DNA from: Seriola aureovittata
Lineage: Eukaryota; Chordata; Actinopteri; Carangiformes; Carangidae
Assembly (NCBI RefSeq): GCF_021018895.1
Contig: NC_079377.1
Location: 16,725,501-16,789,500, forward strand
Length of the DNA stretch: 64,000 nucleotides
Direction: 5' to 3'
The notes beneath the pieces are model-generated. The model was given only the letters and a program-made list of their open reading frames with translations. It did no database searches and was not told the origin of the DNA. Each line of letters opens with the position of its first letter. Position 1 is the first letter of the stretch. This document shows, piece by piece, positions 35,412-48,050 of the stretch. The position numbers and the translations under genes are program-made.

Positions 35412-37321
35412 AAATGCAACAGCTCTGTCTCAGCACAAAACCAAAAGGAGACATTGAATGAAAAGCAGTGCAATCTCAAACAGAGTCTGACAATAACAGA
35501 CATATCAACTATCCCCTAATTGATACAGCTAGGCGGTCAGTCAGTCACTTAATGAATTGCTAATAGCCCTCAGCAATGCTATGAGTGACAGGGGCCAAGC
35601 ATTCCACCTGGTGGAGGCTGCCTGGGGACTACAGTGGACGGGGATGCTTCTCATTAATGGAGGCGGGATGCCTGGTGATTGTTCAGTCTTGTGTGGAGAG
35701 GCCTCTTCCACACGGAGGCCACGCTTCTGCCTCAGCTAGCCCCCTTAGCGTCAGACAGCCAAGCGTCACAGAGTCACCGATAATGAAGACTTGATCAAAG
35801 AGATGTAGCATTCCACTAGGCCTGGCTGAGCAACCGAACAGGGAGAGGGAGCAGGGCAGAGGGAAGGACTGAAAGGAAGACAAGGAGAGAAAGGAATAGA
35901 AAGGGAGAAGGGATGATGGGGGTGGGAAGGGGTTATACTCCACTCTGCATAGTAATGCTGCAATTAAAGAGTTTGCAAAGCATACTTCTGATGGCAAAAG
36001 AAAATGCATTTATCTGGAAGTCTGGCCATCAAGATTTAGAAAGTGCCCGACAGAATGAGTTAGTGTGTGATGGTCAAGAAATTGGTTTTAACAGTTAAAA
36101 GCTCACCAAGAGTGAACACCAAATGCGCACATACATCCATACATCCATACATACATTATATGCAATGAGTGTGTCTATCTAAATGTGAAAAATTATACAA
36201 AAAAAACTCAAATGTTATAGCATTAAAAAGCTAAACCATTAAAAAGTGACACTATTTTAAAACCCAAGAATAAAAGTCATCGTACACATTATAGGTACAA
36301 TCAGTGATACATATGCTACTCATTCATTTTCTGTACTTGCCACAAGCTGCAGTGTTATTTATCTTAATGCATATAGCTGCTAGCCCTTCAACTGACCCAT
36401 AATTTGCTACTAATAACTGCTGTGGGTGGAGTGATTATAGCTTTTCATTAGTGCCGGCAGCTTTTACTAGTGCTATCCCAGCTAAAGGGCCCTTGCTGTA
36501 ATTGTTAGCCATTATAAATATAGTACGTGGAAAGTATAGGGGGGCGCTGATGCCTCTTTGTTAACTGCTGATGATTGAGCAATTAAACTTTGCCAACTTA
36601 ATTACCTCTCCACAACAACATGGCTATGAGGCATTAAGACTGGCATTATGGTAAACATTGTTGGCAGAGAGCGATGGCCTTGAACTGGGTGATGTATGAG
36701 TCTGTGTTTATTGCCAGCTGCTAGCAGAGGTAAACAAAGCACATAATGTCAGGTGAAAACTTATTATTTAAACTAGTTATTAAAAAATGTTTTTTGGTTA
36801 TCTTTTAATTACATGAAGAAAATCTTTCAGAAATTGAGCTTATTATTAATTATCATTACATTTATAATTGTAATTACACATGACGGTAGAGGCAGAGTGG
36901 GAGTAGTGGTATTCTGGATGTGTTACCACAACATTTATTCATACCTGACCACCAGCCTATTAATTAACTTCCTACTTAATGTGACTTATTGCAGAATACA
37001 CGAAAAGAGGCCGCACAACCACAGCCTCAGCTAGTACCCAGCATAGAAAGGCTAACAGATGTTGTATGGAGCAAAACAAAAAGCACAAGAATAAAAACCA
37101 ACATCCATTCGTCAGCCCAAGTAGGAATCACACTATGCAAGCTCCTCATTAAGTGGCATTAAAACTGTGAAGGTCTATAATTATCGAATAAATCCTTCCC
37201 CACATGAATGAATTCATCTGCGTGCCATAATTCTTCCCCACACAGAGCAGCTCTGGCAGTGAATGAGTCTTTTGTGCACCACTGTGGGAAGGCTTTTGTG
37301 AAATTACACTACTGCATAATG

Positions 37322-37342
37322 ATGCTAATCATAAATTAGCAT
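37322..37342. promoter_or_regulatory. Perfect inverted repeat of a homeodomain/POU-like half site
   Basis: ATGCTAAT (37322-37329) and ATTAGCAT (37335-37342) are exact reverse complements separated by five bases. ATGCTAAT resembles an octamer (ATGCAAAT) or a TAAT homeodomain half site. The layout suits a dimer. It lies within the 37180-37345 island. Confidence 0.3.
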
Positions 37343-39664
37343 TTCAAGATGGAGCAGCATGTTTGCGTGTGTGCATGTATATAAATTTGACAAAGAAAAT
37401 TTAAGCAGTCTAATTTTAATTTTCATCACCAGTTCACTCGCTTTCAGAGCATCTTAAATTTTTCTGATTGGGCCACGTTCTCGCAGTTACACACTATAAT
37501 CAATCCATATCTTTTGTCGAGCAAGTAAATGTTATCACTGGAGACTTTAGATCATAAAATATATGAAAGTCTATACAGTTATAAAAGGTTAAATTAAACT
37601 CATATAATTTGTTCAGAGACGCTGCAGGCTGCGAGAGAAGTTGAACTCAGGACTGACCTCTCTGCTTGAATGTAAGTTTGCTCCCTTCATCTCTCTCCTT
37701 TCCTTTTGCTCTTTCATTCCTCCCTCTCACCGTATTTCTCTCTTTTCTGTCTCTTGTCTTCTTTCTCTAAAAACTGCAGCACAAATAGGGGACACGAGCA
37801 TGCACACCGCAGCGCAGACAAATGAAAAATCAACACAAAACACAGGCATTGTAAACACTAATAGAAGCCACATGACGGTGATATTAGATTCAAGTTTCTA
37901 TTCACTGCCTGAGAGTAGCAGGTGTGTGTTTCATTACCCACCAAAGAAAACACGACTCCAGTGTAGGCTTCTTAATGTAGGGGCTTGACCCACTGATGAA
38001 AGCAGACAAAGAGACCGATCTAGAGGCAGCGCCCACTCTGTGTCCACTTAGCACCAAGCTGGAACCTTTGCCAATTAGGACCTGTTTGTTTGATGTGACA
38101 ATTAAGATGGAGGCGCTTGGTCATTAATCCCAATATGGTTCCACTCTGCTCACTATTAAGATGTCCATCTTTGTTACAAACATCCAGGGTGGAGTATGTT
38201 TAAGGGAAGGGACGAATGAACAGACATAATGTTACATTAGTTTACATTGTGGTAGATTTTGTATGTTTGACTATTAAGATTATTTATTTTGAATTGTTTA
38301 CTGCGTCAAAATTAGCAAATAAGTAGTTTGATGAAATATGGCCCTTCATAAATAGAGCTGTTTGTCTAGATGGACATTTGTCACTCACAAATGATGATTC
38401 CAACTCAGGGGGGTCATAAGATCTTGGTATTTACAATTACATACACACACATAAACATTGTTTTCGATTACTTGAACAATGACTGTAGATATGTGCAAGG
38501 CTTATACAGAACTTTGCATGTTTTGCATGAAAAACATATTTGTGACCTCAGAATGAGGCACACATGTAAATGATAACTGATGCAGTGTGAGACACAACAA
38601 AAGGATACTGATGAAACATCCAGTCTCCGTATTTAAATTTCAATACCATTTACCTAACCACAGCTTTTCTCAGGAAAAGAATCATTTCAAAACACATTGT
38701 TGTACATTTACAGTAAGTCACAGGTTGGCCTTTGTTGTTTTCCAGTGCACTTTATCCACATCAGTGCAGCCACCGTGCTTTGCATCTTTCTTAGCTGTGC
38801 CAAACAAATGGAGGTTGTATATGCAAAGCATAAGGCTTTTCAAAGACAGAGCTCCATACAAACAAATACATCTGACTTTTTCCTCAACACCAACACTGCT
38901 GACAATGTTATCTGATCGGATTCTTGAACGGAGTTTGGCAAACAGCTGAAATCCCTGCCATGTTTTCACCAAGAGCACGGTGTTCCTAAAAGCATTTTCA
39001 CCACTTTTGGATGTGAGGGGGAGACAGGGGAGTAGCTCGGTTTGAAGGGTTTCCTGCTTAATGCAGATGTTTAACACCCACTCCATCATCTATAGCACAG
39101 CTACAGCCGACCTGAGCATGTTACAGCAAAGGCTCACAAAAAAAAAAAAAAAAAGCAAGGCGTTTCAAAAAGTAAAACTTACTGCACATGTAAAGTGTGA
39201 CCCCTGAAATCATTGCAGGTATCTACATGTAAGGTATATTGAATACATTGTATATAAAAAATGAATCACCAACAAAGGTTTCAGATGGAGGAAAGATGGC
39301 CGGAAGCTGTGGCTGTGACTGTGCACTAGGTGGTGCCCCATCTCTTCACCAAGACAAAACCACGTTCTAGCGCTTTTTTTTTTTTTTTTTGCTAAACCCT
39401 ACACTAAACCTGTAATGATGGTGCTGTGCAGGTGAGCAGAGTGCTGAAGCTTTACTCATGAGTGAAATAATACCAACCTACCAACACTGATAGATGATGT
39501 TTGTCTATATCCTCAGACAAAGCAAGAAATGTACAATGGGTTACTTATGTTATAGTGTCACAAAAAGATATTTGATGTATGTGCAAGTGCATGGCCACAT
39601 GTGCACAGATTCACACACGTGAACGCATTTGCAAATGACCTAACACTCACTTTTATAACTCTTC

Positions 39665-39667
<3 letters not shown>

Positions 39668-39716
<49 letters not shown>

Positions 39717-39762
39717 AACTCACATAAGTACACAGCTCTGAACACTCTCTCTGCCTCTCTCT

Positions 39763-39815
<53 letters not shown>
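39668..39815. repeat. Compound (CA)n and (CT)n microsatellite
   Basis: A pure CA run (39668-39712) is followed 32 bp later by a CT run with CCCT interruptions (39745-39815). Both are visible directly. Homopolymers of A (39138-39154) and T (39374-39390) lie just to the left. Confidence 0.95.
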
Positions 39816-39818
<3 letters not shown>

Positions 39819-40756
39819 AACTCATAATAATGTGATCTGAGGAGAGAAAACTAGTGCCGGCTGATTAAAAGGGATTCAGGTGATGAAGGCTCCAGTCTTG
39901 GTGCTGAGGGCCTATAGTTTCAGCCCAGCCCAAGGCAGCAGCTGGAAGCGTAATTACACAGGCTGATTTATACATCATTAGGGCCTCCATATAAGTCACC
40001 CCTTTTGAAAAGAGCAGTTAAGCTACTTATACTTTTCACAAAACAGCAGCAATTCTGTATAAAATGAATGTATGCCGTTCCTCTGAAAGCATATGGTATA
40101 TTTCTCACCTATTAATAATTCAAGTTGAATGAGCAAAAATTAGTTGGCTCGGTTACCGCCGCGTTTGTCCCACATTAATTTCGCCGACATTTTGTAAATG
40201 GGGCTATTACGCTAAAAACAAAGCAGAGTGAATGACCACGGTTTGCCGTACTTAGGAAAAGAGAGGGCCTCATTCGTACACCTGTCATTTTCAAACAAGG
40301 CACCATTATGGTTTGCAGAGAGGGGGATATCACACCTTCCATTGTAGCTGTGTCCCTTCTGTGGAAAAGCAGTAGCCTTGAAATTGTTACCTGCGAGAGA
40401 AAGCCATTTGTAATCTGAAAATCCAGACATTTGCTTTTCACCCCAGAGTCTATCAAACGACTGCGTTTCGATCAGCGTTTCAAAATGAAAGAAGCACATA
40501 ATTAGCATTTCTACTGAGGCAATTACGAAGCCTGTGTGTGCTTTACTCTTCACGTTCTTTCATTGTACACAATGCACGTATTGAGTTTCTTCTAAACTCT
40601 TAAACTCATAACTAAGGTTTGATTGAAATCAAATGAGGCCCTCATTATTTGGCTAGGTGCAGAATACACAAGTGAACAGGTGTTCTTTTAGATATAACAG
40701 AGCATATACATTTTAACAACCCTTGACACCTTATATACACACTGATTTTAAGATAT

Positions 40757-40757
<1 letters not shown>

Positions 40758-40790
<33 letters not shown>

Positions 40791-40832
40791 CACACACACA
40801 CACAAACACATACACACACAAACACACACACA
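40758..40832. repeat. (CA)n microsatellite
   Basis: Interrupted CA run, visible directly. Confidence 0.95.
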
Positions 40833-41005
40833 CTCACATGCACATTCACCATCAACACAGAAGGAGCAGCTCAATGGGGCTGAGCACATTGTTGCTTTAA
40901 CCTTCTGCGCCAGTTATCCCTCTCAGAGCTCCAAGCCTTGGCAGCTAACTCTATTGGCTTTTTGTCATGGAGCCTTGGCTTGTACAGTGGCTGGGGGTGG
41001 ATAGC

Positions 41006-41051
41006 GGGTGGGGGGGTGGGGGGGTGGGGGGGTGGGGGGGGGGGGGGGGGG
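41006..41051. repeat. G-rich tract, potential G-quadruplex
   Basis: Several runs of three to eight Gs separated by single Ts end in a run of 18 or more Gs. The plus strand could fold as a G-quadruplex. Homopolymer length may be unreliable in the assembly. Confidence 0.9.
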
Positions 41052-44000
41052 TTTGGGCGAGAACAAAACAGCAAGAAAAAAATCTTCCCTTTCACATTAT
41101 TTCTCAAGTGAAGTGAGTGTGAGCAGGAGGCTAGAGGAGGCCTAGTCAAGGCTTGTAGAGGCCCCGTCGTCTTGGGGTCATTATGCTCGGCAGATCATTA
41201 GGCTCTGAAGAGGAGGCACACGACACGGCGCCCACAGCCTCTCAGCTGTGTCGCCACTACCCCCTCCACCTGACCCCACTCCTCACTCCTCACCGAGGCT
41301 GAACGGTGAGTAAATGACCTGACCTCTGCCAGCCCCCTGCGCTAAATACTTTTATTCCGGCATCTGTACGGCTGTTTAATGCCGAGACAGATGAAGGGAT
41401 GCAGCAGACTTCTGTTCTAATCCCCAGAATAGAATTGTTTGCACACATTTCCTTTTATCTCCCTTTTGGTCTCCACTTGCTGACTTCCACACCTTGTGGT
41501 TTTAGGGAGTTTGGTGTTGAGAGTGAATGCTCCCTCGGCCAGGTCAAGTGAGCTAGCATGGAAATAGCTAAATCAGGAATCTGTAATCCAACACTCACAT
41601 GTGCAGACTGAACGTGTTTGTGTCATTATGATATTTTACATGATGAATTCTGTTCTTAATGGAGCCATTAGCGTGCAGGAAGAAACCAGTCATAGAGAGG
41701 TCATATCTCAAATGGTTTGCAGTCATAAATAAGAGTCCAGTGACAACTGTTAGAATTGTATTGGCTGATACATTTACAAACTCGGCCCTCTCTCTGTCGT
41801 GGCTCTCCTCCTTCCTCCCTTGCTATCTCTTCCTCCTTCGCTTGAATGTCACCACTCTGCAGGAGGATTTAACGTTGCTTTTAACCCTCACCGCCTCATA
41901 ATTACCTTGACATTTACCCTGCATTCAATCAAGTTTTTAACAGCAGATTTATTGCAATGACTTTTTTGTATTGCAGAAGGCAGCAGTAATTATGCAGCTT
42001 ATTAAGAGTCTTCATGCAAATGCAATTTTGCATCGATAATATTCCGCACACTCTGTTTTCCTGTATGGAAGAGCTCAGTGTCAGCTGACTCAAGACAGAG
42101 TGACACAGGAAAGGACAGAAATACTATTAGATGAAGTATCAGATGACTTGGGGTATGAGGAGTGGAACAGGGTAGCAGTGCCTCTCCCTCCTTTATTGCT
42201 CAGGTTATTATCACAACTGCTAGGGAATTGTCGAGACGGGGAGATAGGAGTGGCAACGATCCATCCGGGACTCGTTCATCACCACGCGCCGCAGCCCCCC
42301 GAATAGAAATTACATCTGCATCTGAATTAGTAACATTATTCGCCAATTTGGCTCAGAGTGAACATTGTTCCATTGAAGGTGGAATTAAATTAGAAAATGA
42401 GTGAGTCTTTAATTTTCAGATTATAAATCAGGGAATATAATTCACCTCCTTGTACCTTAAGGGCAATCACATTATCCTAAGCGACATTTTATCCTCAGCC
42501 CCGCCAAGTGATCTCATCACGACACACAGTCACACACCAATCATGTTTCCTGGGGAAGCAGGAAATACATCTTCTCCAGAATTAGACATAAAATATGAGT
42601 GTCTTCTCCTGCATGAGAGCTTATTTTACATGAAATTTGATGGTCCTTCTGAACTCATAAACACTGTAGCGAATTACTTGGTTCAAGTGGCTTCCCTATA
42701 TGTAAGTGCATAATTTTGTTGGTTGAAAATCAGGTGAACAAATAGAATATCAAAGTCCTACAAGCGTAGATTATATTACAGTTGGAGAGTTTTGGAAATG
42801 GAAAACACACACAGCAACCACTGAGGTTATTGAAAGGTGTTGACCTCAACGTTATGGATTTTAAACTGCTCAAAAACACCACTGTGCTTTTTGTTGTCGT
42901 ATTCCATCTTTTTAACATGGTACAACCCTTTTAAAGTTCCTACCAGGAGAAAAATTTCTTCTGTAGCTTTACTCCTTTTCTAAACAGTTACAGTGAAAAT
43001 GCTGCTTGGTTGTAATAAACAACTTAGCAACTTATAGTCTCACGTAACCTGGTCAAATTAGAAAGAATGGATCGACCTTTTACTGCCAGTCGTTGCTATA
43101 CTGTGGCCCAAAACTCTCTGCCTGTTCATTTCATTCTGGCCAATGCCCAGACCTCATTAAAAATGAATGCACTCCTTAAACCCCAACACTAGGCCTTTTC
43201 CATTAGGGAGAGAGATATGAGGGTGATAAACATTATTTGTGATCGGATATGAATCGTGCGAGGATTGGCTGCAATATTGGAAGCCACATTGAAAAGTGAT
43301 TGTGCTTGAATTCCCCCATGCAGTTTCATGCCATATCACAGCTCTTGTAATTTGATTCCTATTCATTTTGGCCATTGTTGTGTATTATATTGAAAGCCCT
43401 ATCAAGCTGATCTAGACCAACCAATTTGGATTTTTGTTATTCTGTCCCACTTGGTTGATTTTAAGCTGATCAGGATATTTGCCTGGCACAGTCTTGGACA
43501 TTCTGAATGGCCTTATCTTACATTTAATTACCATACTGCCTTTGTTGAAGCAAAATTCATCTATTTTGGTGTATAGTGGTGGGGTGTGTTTCTGTCCATG
43601 TGCATAAAAGAAAGAGGAAAATAGAAAGAGATGGAGAGTGTTTGGTTGTTTTCGCTTTCTGTCTGTAGCTCTGATGTCACAGCCTCTTTGATATACTGTA
43701 CAGGTGTATTTTCATGGAAACAGTGCGTTGGAGGATCCCCCATAAAAGGCAATAAACCTTGACAGGCTATTGGAGATTCACCCCTGAGCGCTCCGCTGAC
43801 AACCTCCCAGACATATACATTTAATATTCCATTGATTGATTGATTTTATGGGACATGGTTAACATTATCATCAATACTGCCCTCGGGACCAAGACACCAA
43901 CTTAGTTGGAAAAGAATAGTCCTTGTCATAGATTATACATGGTAAGATTCCTGATAAACATCAGTATCAGATTTTTTTTCATTACAGGACATATGGTATG

Positions 44001-44054
44001 TTTTTTTTATGTTAGTGTGTGTATATGAGGGCAAGTGTGAGTGTTTCTGAGCCT

Positions 44055-44056
<2 letters not shown>

Positions 44057-44089
<33 letters not shown>
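44057..44089. repeat. (GT)n microsatellite
   Basis: Pure GT run, visible directly. Confidence 0.9.
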
Positions 44090-44090
<1 letters not shown>

Positions 44091-47000
44091 ATCCATTTCA
44101 TATGGAATTGCAGTACAAATAGATGCATGTCATCCAAGCCCATTTTACAATATCCTCCACACTACTGGTGGTTTGAGCTGTATTAGCCTGACTGTTTGAC
44201 CCCAGCACAGTAGTCATCGTGTCTATCTTACTTTCCTCCAGGTTCACTGACAGTCAGAACGGGATGATAATGGCCGCCCTTGGACACTCTGCACCACAGG
44301 GCAGGGATGTGATGGGCTGCAGCTCAGGCACATATTAATATTAATACGTATAAAAGCCGTCCGACTGGCACAGTCATCAGCCGTAGACACACACACACAG
44401 AAATCTATAAGTGTGCACAGGAAGATACACACACTCTCTCAAACGTACATCTGCATGCTTGCAGATACGCACATATACACAAAAACAAGTGAAAGGCCCA
44501 TTATGGATGTAACGCTGTAGCGATAGCAGATGGACCGTTTCCCAGGGTCAGTTTGAAACATTTGCCAGCAGGAAACCTACACAGAGTGCCGGTTGTTCAC
44601 ACCGTTTGGGGAAAACACACATTATGTAAATCTTTTTTTGGAATGGAACACACACAACTAGTGTGTTAGTGCTAATGGCTATCATGTCAGCCAAAGCTAA
44701 TGGTTGTTATGTCTGTTTGCTTATGTGTCTCCACGTGTATGCATTTTGTACCGCGTTGTAGCCAACATGTCTGTGCATGTGAAATGTATCTGATCAGAAC
44801 CATCTCATCCATGATTGCATGGATGAATTGAAATGCAGACAGGAGAAAAAGCAGGCAACAAGGAAAAAGTTTGTCTCACTTTACATATTGCAGTTAATTC
44901 ATAAAAGCAGTTGAACCCCCAGTAATGCAGATGAGACATGCGGAGAGGGTGGGCCCGAGGCAATAACAGTTGTATTCAGGGACTAGAAGGGGGGTGACGA
45001 AGGTATACAATGTCACCCCTGTCTCTCAACCTACAGAGGACAGGGTTGGTGATACGATTTTATTTGCATATATTTATATTGACTGATAGTATCAACACTC
45101 GGTATAAAGAGCATCTATAAACAGTCCAAACAAATGGTGCATACAAGCCGTTCATTTGGTATGAATTGAAGGAAAGGTCTGATTTTAAAGAGTTGGGATG
45201 ATACCTTTTCTGTGTTTGGGTACAGGCCATGACGTTCAAACACAAGGGCAACAAGGAAATAAAACTGATATGATCTGGAAATTAAGCTACTGATGGGTAT
45301 CTGAGCCGCTGATATGTACAGTGAACTGAAAAGCAGTTTTCAATGTCAATAAGCAAATCGAGGAGCCTGGTTCTTGTTTTTCTCTATGTTTCAGACACAG
45401 GAGATGTAACCGCTGAAAAGGAAAATTAAATATCAAACTATATAGCATTCTACAGTAAGTGTGCAGGGGCATAATGTTCATCATATGTCACTGCACTGCT
45501 TGAACCTTATCAAATCACTTTATAATCCGTAGTCAAACAAAAATGAGTGTATTCCCCGAGATATTCAGCAAGGTGTTGTTAAATCACATATTACAAAAGG
45601 GATTAGCAAAAAAAAAAAAGGATGCTCTTAAGAATAGGAATTGAAAAGAGGTAAATCTTCAAGAGCAGAGGGGCTTTTGAATTTGACCCCCACCTGGATG
45701 TTCTTATGTCCAACTGGCCATTTGTGACTTCTCCTGAGCAACATGGGGTGTTAAGAAAGGATGAACACTATTATCACCTTAATACCTAGTCTATAAGGAA
45801 GCACAATGAGTCATATGTGAGTAAAGCCCACCTAAGAGCACTTTTTATTGGAGGAAATTAAACCATGGCTCCCTGGGGCTTCCTCTATGAAGATACTTGA
45901 CACTGTCGCTCTTGCTAAACAATGATGCACTGAGACCTGTGATTATTCTAGAAAATGACTCCCCCTGACAGTAAAACTGAATTGAAAGTAACAGAGGAAA
46001 ATAATGAAAGAGTGATTGGACAATGACGAAGAAAAGGGACAGAGAAGTTTGAAATAAGATTTAAAAAATGTGTAAATTCAATAAAGCTACATTTTCATAT
46101 TTTTCTTTTTTTTTTGTCTCTGTATTGAAATAATGACACAAAGAAGTGGAACAGCAGATCTATACTGTTGTTGTTGTTTTTTTTTTGTTAGTTTCACCTC
46201 AAGACTAAAGAAAACTCTGGTCTTCTCCAGAGCGGGGGGTTGGGCTGGGACAGGTCATATTTCACCGTCAGCCTGACTTGTCCCAACAATGTGACAGCAG
46301 GTGACAAATAACCCGGCTCATGATTGAAATCTGACAAAATAACACTGTGTTTTATAATAGCGTCCCCAAGCAGAAATATGGCAGCCGCAAACTAAACAGT
46401 GCTTCATCACCTCCACGCCAGTCCCAACGGTTCTCCATTAAGGGCCAGATCATTGTGTTTTGCCTCCCCCCGTCCCAGCTGACCGCCGAAGTGACAGCCC
46501 CGGCTTGCTGCCATGACATTGAAAAATATTTGTACTGACAAGGCCACAAATCACATGCCGACAAGTTTTAAAACTCAATATTCACTCAATGTGCATCTGC
46601 TATATTCTCGTTAAAAGTGTAATATGGTAGTCTCTCCCCTCCACGTTCTTTTATTATTATGGTATTGACAGCGACTATAATAAAGTTGTGCTGTTTTGAT
46701 GCCAGGGAGGGTAGCGCGGGAGATGGAGAGATTGAGGGAGAAGGGTGCATGAGGGTGAGAGACGAAGAGAATAGCTGGGATGGTTGAATGCTCGCACAGC
46801 GCTGTAACAAAAGTGCTCCATTTTCATGACAGAACTTCATCTGATGTGTTGAGTTTGATGGTCTACTTGTGGATTTCTCAATAGGTCTGAAGCCTACATG
46901 AACAAACATAACTTTTGAAGCATCAAATGTAATTTCTTGCTTAATATTCAAATCCAAATCACTATTTAACCCCGTGTTCAACGCAGCTGTCTCATTTTGC

Positions 47001-47490
47001 ATATAGTAGCTCATTGGAGGATGATCTGATACCCTTTGCGTGATCTAGACCCCTATGATCCACTATACTAGTGCCATCAAGCCAATGGTTACTCTAATAT
47101 CCCCTTAGTTTGAAGCCTTGTCGACCATGTAGGCCCTAATGTGTGCCCAGCGCGCACGAGTAAGTGTGCTTTAGGCTCATTGTTAACATAAGGCCAAATC
47201 TGTAATATAGCACGGACAATTAAGTGCACAATTTTTGTATAAATGCAAAATCCCTCACTGTGAATTATTTAATTCCCTCTCTACAGTTCATTTAATAGAG
47301 CCCTTTTGGCGGGCGGTTTGAGTCACAGAAAACTAATTTGATTCTGCTCCTTGATTTAATTAGATTTTATGATGTATGGTATTGCTAATTCGGTGGCTCA
47401 CCATGCGTTGTCGGCGCCTGTCCCTTGCACTGGCGGTGAGCTGTCAGAGCCCCATTTTTAACAGTATTGAAAAATTCAAGCTTTATTATT

Positions 47491-48050
47491 GCCCCCTCAC
47501 TCATTTTCTCCCATCAGGGGGAAAGTAATGAGCTTTTAGTCTCTCCTCTTTTACTCGTCTCCCTCTCCTCTCTCTTTTTTCTTTCCCTCTATCTTCATCT
47601 CTCTACAGCGCTTTCTTATTTCTGTCCACTTTTTTTTTTTTTTTCCGTTTCCTCCCTCCTCCCCCTTTGAAAACAATACGAGTGGATAAAGAGTTAGGGA
47701 GAGCACAGGGAAAGAACTGTAAGAGCAGGGAGGCAGAAAGTAGAAATGATGGCACCAACGAGTGCGGTACAATAGGAGGGGACACAGAATGAAATGAACA
47801 GAGAATGAAATGAACAAATAAGATAGCAGGACAAGAGAAGGATGATTGAGTAAAAGATAGAGAGAAAAGGATAAATGTGTCACAGAGAGGTGGAATGTGA
47901 ACATAGCAGTGATAGTGAATATGAGCGATAAGTAGCAGTTAGAGAGGGGAAAGGAGAGAGTGAGAGAAAAAAGGGAGTCACTGAGGAAAATGAAGGAGAT
48001 CAAGGCAGCAAGAGAGGGAGAGAGAGTGGAGGGAGGGGGGCAGTGGAGAT
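47491..48050. repeat. Pyrimidine-rich to purine-rich strand switch
   Basis: 47535-47670 is almost all C and T on the plus strand, including a T run at 47631-47644. 47690-48050 is strongly A and G biased. The long minus-strand frame across this region (47551-48093) is a by-product of the skew: it is made of Ser, Leu, Phe and Pro with no domain. Confidence 0.7.

Larger units (their letters stand above)
35410..47490. other. Gene desert with candidate conserved noncoding islands
   Basis: No gene supported. Several islands are rich in TAAT, ATTA, CAATTA and TTTATG words and free of obvious transposons: 36360-36770, 37180-37345, 40010-40560, 41870-42060, 43240-43400, 46250-46560 and 46980-47480. 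This texture is what deeply conserved developmental enhancers look like, but conservation cannot be judged from one sequence. Open frames in these islands (for example 46586-47014 minus) lack codon bias and splice sites and are taken as chance. Confidence 0.4.

Noticed and set aside
38718..39089. 123-codon minus-strand frame overlapping two plus-strand frames
   Set aside because: Three frames are open over the same bases, with no protein-like character in any.
46586..47014. 142-codon minus-strand open frame
   Set aside because: No recognisable motif, an AT-rich and repeat-like C-terminal half, and no paired splice sites. It overlaps an enhancer-like island.
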